From the NCBI GenBank assembly GCA_018823325.1, contig JAHJIJ010000006.1, forward strand, positions 244,790-308,789: a DNA stretch of 64,000 nucleotides, given 5' to 3'. A model generated the notes under the pieces. That model saw nothing but the letters and a program-made list of their open reading frames with translations. It searched no databases and had not been told where the DNA came from. How positions within the stretch are numbered: the first letter of the stretch is position 1; each line of letters begins with the position of its first letter. Below, one piece after another: positions 16,176 through 23,579 of this stretch. The stretch comes from Alphaproteobacteria bacterium. Lineage in GTDB: Bacteria > Pseudomonadota > Alphaproteobacteria > Sphingomonadales > Sphingomonadaceae. Both the position numbers and the translations under genes were made by a program.

Positions 16176-18497
16176 TCAAGCAGCGGAACGTGCGGCGGCC
16201 TTCACGCGGCCGGCTGCTTTCCGGTTTGCCGCCTGCAGATTGGCCAGGAAGTCCGGTAGAGCGACCGGGCGGCCAATATGATAGCCTTGGATGATGTCGC
16301 ACTCCATCGCGGCGAGTGCCTCCATCACCTGCTCATCCTCCACGCCCTCGGCGACGACTTGCATGTCGAGCTCGTGGGCGAGCTTGATGGTAGAATTGAT
16401 CAACACCGCGTCGCTTCGGCTGCTAAGAATTTGGCGCACGAAGCTCTGGTCGATCTTGAGTTCTGAGGCTGGCAGGCGCTTGAGATAGGAAAGCGTGGAC
16501 TGGCCGGTGCCATAATCGTCGATCGAGATATGCACGCCAAGTGCTCTAAGCGATTCCAGTTCCGCGATGCCCTGCTCATCGGCCATGCTCGCGGATTCAG
16601 TGATTTCCAGCGTGAGATTCTCAGCCGGCATCCCGTAGGTTTCGAGCAGAAGGCGCAGCGGGGCTTCCAGCTTGTTCTTGCCGACCATGCGCATCGAGAG
16701 GTTGACGGCAACCGAAAGGTTGAGCGGGGCGAAGTCGGCGATGGCGCGCTCGAGTACGTAGAGAGTCAGGCGCTCGATGCGGCCGGCATCCTCGATCGCG
16801 CGGACGAACCGGTCGGGCCGGATGAAGCCCCGCTCGGGGTGAATCCAGCGGATCAGCGCCTCGGCACTGGTTATCCTGTTGCGGTGAAGGTCGAGCTTGG
16901 GCTGGTAGGCCACCCAAACATCGCCCCGGCGCAGCGCCTGCTCGAACTCGTTGAGGATGGAGAGCTTCCAGAACAGCTCGTCTTCCTCGGTTTCATAGCG
17001 CTCCCACAGGATTCCGCGGTTGATGGCGTTAGTCGCGGCCAGCACCGCCTTGGGAATGGCTTCGGATACACTCATTTCCGGCTTGTCGCAGAAGCCGGCA
17101 TGCAACGTGATGTCCACTGTGAGCTGCTCGACCTGCACGCCCGGCGCAAAGAGCGCTTCCAGTCCTTCAAGGCTGTCGACGACCTGCGGTACCTCCTCAG
17201 TACTGCGCCATGCAAAGCTGTGATTGTCGATCTGGTAGATCCGGTCGTGACCTGCCGCGAGGATGAGCCGGTCGCGGATCTTGGCGAGCAGCGTACCCTG
17301 CGCCGCGAGCCCCAGGAGCGCGGTCGTTTCCACATAGTTGCGCAGGCTCACCACGATGGTCACGCCCTCATCGCGCTCGTTCAACACCATCGCAGCCAGG
17401 TTGGGCAGGCCGGCCTCGGCGGATTTCGTGCTGCGGTCGAGCAGGGACTGCGCGACGCTGAGCAGGGATTGCGCGACCAGAGCCGCGATCAGCGTAATGA
17501 TCGCCGGCCCGATATCGATGCGCCAGAGGGTGTGAAATTCAGTGTAGATCTGTGCCGGCACGAGGCCAAGAATCCCGCCCGCATAGAGCGCGTAGCGGAC
17601 GCGCGGCTTTGCGAGCAGGGACAGGACAACCAGCCCAATGGCAAGGAGCGCCGCCGGCCATGGCCCGACCTCCACGGGCAGACCCGCAATCAGCGTCTCA
17701 GCCGCCGTAGCGAAGAGATAAAGTCCGGCGATCTTTTCATGATAGGGAACGCTGAACTGGTCGCCGCCGCCAAAGGCATCGATGCCCACGAGTACACTTT
17801 TCCCCTTGAAGAAACCTTGGGGGTAGTTGCCCGCTAGTACATCAGAATAGGAAATTTGGTCGATCCTGTTCCACCAGAACGACCAGTCAACCTGATAGGA
17901 ATCCTCTCCAGGGTAGTTAGTGCCGGCGAGGGCTTGAGAGAGGTCGGGAAGCTGTTGACCGAGTACTGGGGCGTTCAAGACGAGGCGACGATTATACTGG
18001 TCCTGATCGCTGTGAAACCAGACATTCACTGGCACGACATACGGGAGAATGTCTTCGGTAGGCAGCGCCTCATAGAGGTCTTTGCCATTCGCTCGATTTT
18101 CCAGCAGCGATGCCATGAACACGTCTGCTTTTGAGGCAGCAAGGGCTTTGATTAGCTTCGCATCTTCCTCATGAGATGCGGCAGGTTGATCGAAGAGGAT
18201 GTTGAAGGCTACGCGATCGGCGCCTGCTCGGTTTAAAGTGTCGATCAGTTCACCGTGCCTGCCTCGCGGCCAAGGCCACGTGCCGAGTGCCTTGATGCTC
18301 GGCGTGTCGATCTTCACTATGACGATCTTACCGCTAGGCTGCTTGGGGAAGTACTCGTACCTCTGTTCGCGGGCGAGATTGTCGAGATTGGAGCCGGCGC
18401 CAACAAGCGTCACGATCATGCCGATGAGGCATGCCGCGGTTAGAATGAGGCTGCGAGCTGACTGGGTCAGGCTCGCAAGGAGGCGCAATCGCAACAT
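16176..18497 (-). CDS. CHASE2-EAL cyclic di-GMP phosphodiesterase
   Basis: A 773-residue membrane sensor that should hydrolyse c-di-GMP. Order: N-terminal helix (about 15-35), extracytoplasmic CHASE2 domain (about 40-270), three membrane helices (about 275-350), a degenerate GGDEF-like stretch without the GGDEF signature, then an EAL domain. The EAL catalytic set looks intact: EALIRW, the Asn in VNLSMR, the Glu in EITES, the Asp pair in IDDYGTG, the Lys in LKIDQSF and the Glu in AEGVED. It lies 212 bases downstream of the peptide exporter on the same strand, so read-through is possible. CHASE2 domains sense small extracellular signals; the ligand is unknown, and the exported peptide is one candidate. 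Confidence 0.92.
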   Translation of the reverse strand: MLRLRLLASLTQSARSLILTAACLIGMIVTLVGAGSNLDNLAREQRYEYFPKQPSGKIVIVKIDTPSIKALGTWPWPRGRHGELIDTLNRAGADRVAFNILFDQPAASHEEDAKLIKALAASKADVFMASLLENRANGKDLYEALPTEDILPYVVPVNVWFHSDQDQYNRRLVLNAPVLGQQLPDLSQALAGTNYPGEDSYQVDWSFWWNRIDQISYSDVLAGNYPQGFFKGKSVLVGIDAFGGGDQFSVPYHEKIAGLYLFATAAETLIAGLPVEVGPWPAALLAIGLVVLSLLAKPRVRYALYAGGILGLVPAQIYTEFHTLWRIDIGPAIITLIAALVAQSLLSVAQSLLDRSTKSAEAGLPNLAAMVLNERDEGVTIVVSLRNYVETTALLGLAAQGTLLAKIRDRLILAAGHDRIYQIDNHSFAWRSTEEVPQVVDSLEGLEALFAPGVQVEQLTVDITLHAGFCDKPEMSVSEAIPKAVLAATNAINRGILWERYETEEDELFWKLSILNEFEQALRRGDVWVAYQPKLDLHRNRITSAEALIRWIHPERGFIRPDRFVRAIEDAGRIERLTLYVLERAIADFAPLNLSVAVNLSMRMVGKNKLEAPLRLLLETYGMPAENLTLEITESASMADEQGIAELESLRALGVHISIDDYGTGQSTLSYLKRLPASELKIDQSFVRQILSSRSDAVLINSTIKLAHELDMQVVAEGVEDEQVMEALAAMECDIIQGYHIGRPVALPDFLANLQAANRKAAGRVKAAARSAA

Positions 18498-18549
18498 TGG
18501 TCCACACTCGGGCGGTTCAATCGCCAGTGGATGTCAATGTCAGGAAACT

Positions 18550-18693
18550 ATGAATAAGTTGTTCACATCACGCGGGAACGGCCGCTTTGTCCCTGCTTCC
18601 GAAGTGGTAACCGCCGGAACAGCCGCCTTTAGTTGGTTCGGACCAGGCGATAACCGGGGAAGGCGCTTGTCGCCCCAAGCATCTGAAACGTAA
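18550..18693 (+). CDS. Possible small ORF, 47 residues
   Basis: An open frame opposing the exporter and EAL genes, with CAGGA five bases before the ATG. The product is polar and Gly/Arg-rich, with no membrane segment or double-glycine leader. I do not recognise it, and it may be a chance frame. The gap between the two leftward genes holds nothing else I can name. Confidence 0.25.
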   Translation: MNKLFTSRGNGRFVPASEVVTAGTAAFSWFGPGDNRGRRLSPQASET

Positions 18694-18709
18694 AGCTTCC
18701 GGTTCCATT

Positions 18710-20827
18710 CTATGAATGACGGTTGTCCCCCACGGTGCCGGTCACAATCACGCCATTTTCCATCCGGACGACGCGCTCTGCAGCGGCAATGGTTTCTGGG
18801 CGGTGAGCGATAATCAGGCGCGTAATGCCGAGTTCGCCGATGGCGCGATTAACCATGGCCTCATGCGCCAGGTCCAGATGCGCGGTGCCCTCGTCAAGCA
18901 ACAACAGGGCAGGCTCGCGGTAAAGCGCGCGGGCCAGCAGGATGCGCTGGCGCTGCCCGCCTGAGAGGGTCGATCCCATATCGCCGACCAAGGTCTCAGC
19001 GCGCATCGGCATCGCTTCGATATCGTCGAAAATGGCTGCGGCGCGCAGACAATCGTTCAGTCGTTCGACATCAACCTCCCCGAAGGCAGCGACATTGTCG
19101 GCTATGGAGCCGGCATAGAGTACGTCGTCCTGCAGCACGGCAGCGACATGCTGGCGGAAAGCGCGCCGGCCGAAGTCAGGCAGCCTGCGTCCGTCTACCA
19201 GCACGTCCCCCTGCGTGGGATCGACAAGGCCCAGGATGATCTTCGCAAGCGTGCTTTTGCCGCTGCCGGAAGGACCGGTAATGGCCACATGATCTCCCGG
19301 CTCGATGACGAGATTGACACCTCGCAAGACCGGGGGATCGTGCGGACCATAAGAAAAATGCACGTCACGCAGTTCTACCCGTCCATCGAATTTGGACTGG
19401 GTCAGGGGCTCGGCGAAGCCAGCGTCTTCCGCGCTCTGAGCGATGTCCGCAAGCTGGTCGAGATGCAATTCCAGCAATCGCAGCTTCACACCCTCGTCCA
19501 GTAGCGATTGTCCGGCCTGCACGAATTGTTGCCGGAACGCGAGGTAGGCGAACAGCGTGCCCAGCGTCAGCAGCCCATCCATATTTGCACGGACGGCGAC
19601 AAAGATGACGATCACGAGTTCAATAGCAGGGATCATTGTCTTGGCGGTTTCGTGCCAGGCCTTCACCCGCTCATGCTGATAGCGCGCGCCCAGCGCTTCG
19701 GTCAGCCGGTTTTGCCAGTAGCTGTGGCGCATCGCCTCGCGTCCCGCCAATCGCAGCGTCACCATGCCGCGCAGTGTCTCGATGAGTGCACCCTGTTCAC
19801 GGCCGAGCGCTTTGACATACTCCGCTTCCCGCTGCTTCTCGCTGGAGAGGAGCGCGAGCCGCACAGCGGAGTAGATGGTCAGGCCAGCGAGCGTAACGAG
19901 GGCCAGGTCCGGCGCGATGAGAAGCATCATCGCAAGCGTGAGAACGGAAAGCGTCCCGTCGATCAGGGCAAGCGGTGCACTCTCGATCAGGAAGCGCTGG
20001 ATCGGGAGGACGGATTGCACACGCGTGAGAATGTCGCCCACCTTCCGCTTTTCGAACCAGGCGATCGGCAAACGGAAGAGGTGTCGAACGAGATTGGACG
20101 TGATGCCGAAAGACAGGAGCGCGCCGGATGAGAGCAGGACATATTTGCGCAGCAATGCGGCGCCTGCGCCGATCAGCGCCAGCGCCCCGAAACCGAGTGC
20201 CAGCGTGAGCAGCAGGCTGCCGTCTTGCGCGGGAATGACCTCGTCGACGGCGGTGCGCAGATAGAAGGGGCTGGCCAGAATGAAGGCCTGCATGACCACC
20301 GAGAGAATGATCGTTTGCGCGAGCGTGCGGCGGGCGCCTGTCATGCCGCTCCACAAATCCCGGAACCGCAGGCGCTGCCGGGCCTTGACGGCGCGGAAGT
20401 CCTGAGATGGGCGAAGCTCGAGCGCCACGCCGCTGAAATGGCGGCCCATTTCCTCGAATGCATACCAGCGCGCAATGCCGACAGGGTCGACGATGAAGGC
20501 GCGGCCAGCTTCGACCCGCTCGATAACGACAAAATGATTGAGGTCCCAATGCAGGATCGCCGGCAGATGCAGCAGATGCAGTCCATTGATGTCGAGCTTG
20601 AGGGGGCGGGGCAGCAGATGCATGTCGTCGGCGGTCTGCATCAGTTGCCGAAGGCCCATGCCGCGCGCGCTCACGCCGAACCGCTGGCGCAGCTGATTGA
20701 GGTCGACGTCATGCCCATTCCAGTTCGCAATCATTGCCAGAGAGGCAAGGCCGCATTCCGCCGCTTCAGTCTGCAGGACGGGGCGGACGCGTTTGCGGCC
20801 GAACATTCGGGTGCGCAGGCCGCTCAT
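18710..20827 (-). CDS. Peptidase-containing ABC transporter (C39 family, PCAT)
   Basis: A 705-residue bacteriocin-type exporter that cuts double-glycine leaders and pumps the mature peptide across the inner membrane. Residues 1-140 are a C39 cysteine peptidase: Cys25 in QTEAAECGLASLAM, His98 in LNHFVVIE and Asp114 in VDPVGI form the triad. Six membrane helices follow (about 155-430). The ATPase has Walker A GPSGSGKST, signature LSGGQRQR and Walker B LLLLDEGT. The last carries Gly where most ABC proteins have Pro or Ala; the catalytic Glu is present. Its ATG directly abuts the stop of the adaptor gene (TAG-ATG). A matching leader-peptide gene lies about 0.9 kb upstream on the same strand. Confidence 0.93.
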   Translation of the reverse strand: MSGLRTRMFGRKRVRPVLQTEAAECGLASLAMIANWNGHDVDLNQLRQRFGVSARGMGLRQLMQTADDMHLLPRPLKLDINGLHLLHLPAILHWDLNHFVVIERVEAGRAFIVDPVGIARWYAFEEMGRHFSGVALELRPSQDFRAVKARQRLRFRDLWSGMTGARRTLAQTIILSVVMQAFILASPFYLRTAVDEVIPAQDGSLLLTLALGFGALALIGAGAALLRKYVLLSSGALLSFGITSNLVRHLFRLPIAWFEKRKVGDILTRVQSVLPIQRFLIESAPLALIDGTLSVLTLAMMLLIAPDLALVTLAGLTIYSAVRLALLSSEKQREAEYVKALGREQGALIETLRGMVTLRLAGREAMRHSYWQNRLTEALGARYQHERVKAWHETAKTMIPAIELVIVIFVAVRANMDGLLTLGTLFAYLAFRQQFVQAGQSLLDEGVKLRLLELHLDQLADIAQSAEDAGFAEPLTQSKFDGRVELRDVHFSYGPHDPPVLRGVNLVIEPGDHVAITGPSGSGKSTLAKIILGLVDPTQGDVLVDGRRLPDFGRRAFRQHVAAVLQDDVLYAGSIADNVAAFGEVDVERLNDCLRAAAIFDDIEAMPMRAETLVGDMGSTLSGGQRQRILLARALYREPALLLLDEGTAHLDLAHEAMVNRAIGELGITRLIIAHRPETIAAAERVVRMENGVIVTGTVGDNRHS

Positions 20828-21400
20828 CTATCGTCCAGCATCCGGCAGGACCGGATCAAACAACCACCGCCAAAGTGAAATGCGCTCGACGACGATTGCT
20901 GCTTCCACGGGCTGACCGTCTCGCAGCAGCAAGCCGTTTCTCGCTTGCTGGGGCGTCGCAGGAGACAATAGAAGCGTAACGGGTACGGTCAATGCGCCAT
21001 GAGCGGGGGCGGCGCCAATCTCAATGATCGTTCCGTGAAGGATGCCATAATCCTGCGATGGAAAACCCCGAACTGTGAGGCTCGCGCGTTGATCGGGGTG
21101 GATCTGTCGCAGTTGTGCGAGCGGTATGTCCACCCTGGCGCGCCAAACGATGTTCCCGTCCGTAGGGGTTGATGTGCCGGGCTTGGGCGCGGCAGGGCCG
21201 GGCGCGTCGCGAACGGAATGAAGCGTCCCCTGCGCCTGCACAGTCCTGTTGAAGGAACCAAGGGCAAGAAACGTTGCTCCCGCGACAACGAGCAGCATCA
21301 ACAGCCATCCAATGGCCTGCCAGCGCAGCGGCGGCACCATGAAGATGTCGCCGTGAAGCCGGTTCTGATGATCGAGCGCTTGTTGTCTGAAGAGTTGCAT
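20828..21400 (-). CDS. Minimal HlyD-like membrane fusion protein lacking the coiled-coil hairpin
   Basis: A 190-residue periplasmic adaptor. The N-terminus (LFRQQALDHQNR), the membrane helix WQAIGWLLMLLVVAGATFLAL and the end of the first beta strand (FNRTVQAQGTL) match HlyD/CvaA-type partners of C39 exporters. So does the C-terminal barrel (RARVDIPLAQLRQIHPDQRA, then VRGFPSQDYGILHGTI). The usual 150-200 residues between them, which form the lipoyl domain and the alpha-helical hairpin that meets TolC, are replaced by a Pro-rich linker of about 25 residues. The frame is open throughout, so this is not a frameshift. It sits between the peptide gene and the exporter. How it would reach an outer-membrane channel is unclear. 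Confidence 0.8.
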   Translation of the reverse strand: MQLFRQQALDHQNRLHGDIFMVPPLRWQAIGWLLMLLVVAGATFLALGSFNRTVQAQGTLHSVRDAPGPAAPKPGTSTPTDGNIVWRARVDIPLAQLRQIHPDQRASLTVRGFPSQDYGILHGTIIEIGAAPAHGALTVPVTLLLSPATPQQARNGLLLRDGQPVEAAIVVERISLWRWLFDPVLPDAGR

Positions 21401-21420
21401 CCGGTCCCCCGCGAGGGGTT

Positions 21421-21480
21421 CTAAAGCATCGCGCAGAAAAGTGGGAACCGGTTTTGTCCAAGAAACGACGCGCCGGAAAA
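21421..21480. repeat. Extragenic repeat-like element (GTGGGAACCGGTTTT type)
   Basis: The stretch AAGCATCGCGCAGAAAAG followed by GTGGGAACCGGTTTT resembles a dispersed extragenic repeat I associate with alphaproteobacterial genomes. Only this copy is seen in the window, so the call rests on recall, not on repetition here. Confidence 0.35.
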
Positions 21481-21669
21481 ATGACGAACAAACTGCGCTT
21501 CGCCGAGATCATGCCGCTTGATCCAGGGCGCTGTGTCTGCCGAATGCGACGAAAGAATGTCGCGAGCGGATTGTCATAAAGAAAAACCGGGCGGACGATC
21601 ACTCGAAAGCGCTCGCCCCCCCGGCCATTGGATCAGTCTGATCGCGGATGACCAGACGCGACTGAATAG

Positions 21670-21771
21670 TCAGCCGCGAATAGCGCCGCTCGACTCATTG
21701 TTCGGACGACCGCCCGCAACGAGTTCGATTTCCTGCTCGTTGAGTTCCTCAACGATCACTTCATTTACCAT
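21670..21771 (-). CDS. Double-glycine-leader peptide precursor (33 residues)
   Basis: A short gene missed by length filters. It encodes a 21-residue leader ending EELNEQEIELVAGG and a 12-residue core RPNNESSGAIRG. Counting back from the Gly-Gly cut, Val at -4, Ile at -7, Glu at -8 and Leu at -12 match the C39-peptidase leader consensus exactly. A strong CAGGAG lies seven bases before ATG 21771. Downstream on the same strand are the adaptor and the C39 exporter, which would remove the leader. The core is small, hydrophilic and lacks Cys, so it is more like a signal peptide or microcin fragment than a pore-forming bacteriocin. No immunity or modification gene is evident. I know of no described homologue. 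Confidence 0.8.
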   Translation of the reverse strand: MVNEVIVEELNEQEIELVAGGRPNNESSGAIRG

Positions 21772-21834
21772 CGACGACTCCTGTATTTTGTCGGATGACC
21801 CGACTGTCCGACCAATAAACTATGGTTAACGGGG

Positions 21835-21851
21835 CGTAAACCAAGTTTACG
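21835..21851. promoter_or_regulatory. Operator-like inverted repeat upstream of the peptide gene
   Basis: CGTAAAC-CAA-GTTTACG is a perfect seven-base inverted repeat, 64 bases upstream of the peptide ATG and near a plausible leftward promoter. Regulator unknown. Confidence 0.45.
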
Positions 21852-22088
21852 TTTATGCACGCGAAGCGCTCGCTGTTGCGCGACGCACGCGACAAAGGGC
21901 GGAAAATCAGCAGCTTGGTTCCCTGGCGTCCTGCGGCCAGATGTGCACAATGTCCGACAGCTGGATTCCAAGGAGGAGTTGCGAGCACGCCATCCGCCCC
22001 GATTCGCTGCGGTTGTGTGCCAGCCAGTCCAGCGTAGGCAGGGGGGCAGTCACCCGTTATGCTGGCTGCCAGGAAAGGGATCAGTCTC

Positions 22089-23534
22089 ATGAATGCCACA
22101 CGGCCTGTCGGCGCGAACGAGAGCGCCCGTGATCAAAGGCAGCGGGGTGCACAGGTGATCGAGCGTCTCAGGCAAACCCTTGGCGCCGACATCATCAAGG
22201 ATTCATCCGAGGCAGATTTCGCGCGCCACAGTTCGGATTTTACCAATGTCATGCCGGCGGACATCCCGCTCCCTGGCATCGCCTATCCCCGCACTACGCA
22301 GCAGGTCTCGCAGATCATGCAGATCTGCAATGAGGAGCGCTGGCCCGTCGTCCCGCAGGGTGGATTGACCAGCCTGTGCGCCGGGGGACTGGCGGACCGC
22401 CCCTGCCTGTTGCTCTCGATGGAGCGGATGCGCGGCGTCGAGGAGCTGGACGAAGCCGGCCGCACGATGACTGTGCTTGCCGGAACCGTGCTTGAGACCG
22501 TGCAGGTTGCCGCCGATGAAGCGGGCTTTCTCTTCCCGCTCGATCTGGGAGGGCGCGGCACTGCGCAGGTCGGGGGCAATGCGTCTACCAATGCGGGGGG
22601 CAACCGCGTTCTGCGTTACGGCATGATGCGCGATCTGATTCTCGGCATCGAGGCTGTGCTCGCGGATGGCACCATCGTCAGTTCTCTCAACGTCATGATC
22701 AAGAACAATGCCGGCTATGACCTCAAGCATCTTTTCATCGGCAGCGAGGGAACACTCGGCGTCATCACCCGCCTGGTCCTGAAGCTGTTTCCCAAGCCAC
22801 GCAGCGCGTGCACGGCGGTGGTGGCGGTGGAGAATTATGCGGCCACGCTGGAACTGCTCAAGCAGTGCAATTCAGCCTTTGCCAGCACGCTCTCGGCGTT
22901 TGAGGTTATGTGGCCGGATTTCTACCAGATCGGCACGACCGCGCTTGGCCGTCAGCCGCCGCTGCCGCACGGCTACAACATCTACGCGCTCATCGAAGTG
23001 CTCGGCACCGATCCCGATCGCGATCCGGACCGCTTCGAGGAAGTTCTTGGCGGCATGATCGAATCTGGCCTCATCAAGGATGCTGTAATCGCGCAGTCGG
23101 ACAAGCAGCGGCAGGAGATCTGGGCGGTGCGCGATTGTCCCGGTGAGTGGAGCACTGGCGTTCACTGGCCGCAGGTTGCTTTCGATGTCAGCCTGCCCAC
23201 CCGCAAGATCGGCGACTTCATTCCCTATGTGCGGAACCTTCTGCTGGAACGCTGGCCGGATTGCGTGACCGTCTTCTTCGGCCATCTTGCCGATTCCAAC
23301 CTGCACCTTTCCGCTCGTGTGCCGCGCGATCCCATGCCCGAGCATGAGATGGAGGCACTGGTCTACAAGGCGGTCGGCGAGTGGGGCGGCTCGATCACCG
23401 CCGAGCATGGCATCGGCAGCATCAAGCGTGAGTTCCTCCACCACTGCCGCACGCCTGAGGAACTGGCGCTCATGCGCACGCTCAAGCAGGCGATGGACCC
23501 CAACAACATTCTCAATCCCGGCAAGGTGATCTGA
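22089..23534 (+). CDS. FAD-linked 2-hydroxyacid dehydrogenase (GlcD/D-lactate dehydrogenase family)
   Basis: A 481-residue flavoprotein oxidising a D-2-hydroxy acid such as D-lactate, glycolate or D-2-hydroxyglutarate. The N-terminal PCMH-type FAD domain shows VVPQGGLTSLCAGG, GRGTAQVGGNASTNAGG and the GSEGTLGVIT motif. The C-terminal domain ends with FGHLADSNLHLS, carrying the metal-binding His, and AEHGIGSIKREFL. The ATG at 22089 follows AAAGGGA; an ATG ten codons earlier is less supported. It stands alone, divergent from the peptide gene and convergent with the hybrid kinase. The substrate cannot be fixed from sequence. Confidence 0.88.
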   Translation: MNATRPVGANESARDQRQRGAQVIERLRQTLGADIIKDSSEADFARHSSDFTNVMPADIPLPGIAYPRTTQQVSQIMQICNEERWPVVPQGGLTSLCAGGLADRPCLLLSMERMRGVEELDEAGRTMTVLAGTVLETVQVAADEAGFLFPLDLGGRGTAQVGGNASTNAGGNRVLRYGMMRDLILGIEAVLADGTIVSSLNVMIKNNAGYDLKHLFIGSEGTLGVITRLVLKLFPKPRSACTAVVAVENYAATLELLKQCNSAFASTLSAFEVMWPDFYQIGTTALGRQPPLPHGYNIYALIEVLGTDPDRDPDRFEEVLGGMIESGLIKDAVIAQSDKQRQEIWAVRDCPGEWSTGVHWPQVAFDVSLPTRKIGDFIPYVRNLLLERWPDCVTVFFGHLADSNLHLSARVPRDPMPEHEMEALVYKAVGEWGGSITAEHGIGSIKREFLHHCRTPEELALMRTLKQAMDPNNILNPGKVI

Positions 23535-23579
23535 TTGCGTATGCCGCCGGACACCGGGTGGCGTGATCGACGGTCCCGC

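Noticed and set aside
18550..18693. Small ORF considered as a lasso-peptide or second leader peptide
   Set aside because: It has no Gly-Gly motif and no lasso B/C genes nearby; the T-A-G-T resemblance to a lasso leader is too weak.
21021..21602. 193-codon frame overlapping the adaptor gene
   Set aside because: Out of frame with the recognisable adaptor and without motifs; it only reads through the upstream gap.
21761..22099. 112-codon leftward frame upstream of the peptide gene
   Set aside because: It overlaps the peptide gene's start and promoter region in another frame, and shows no motif and no ribosome site.
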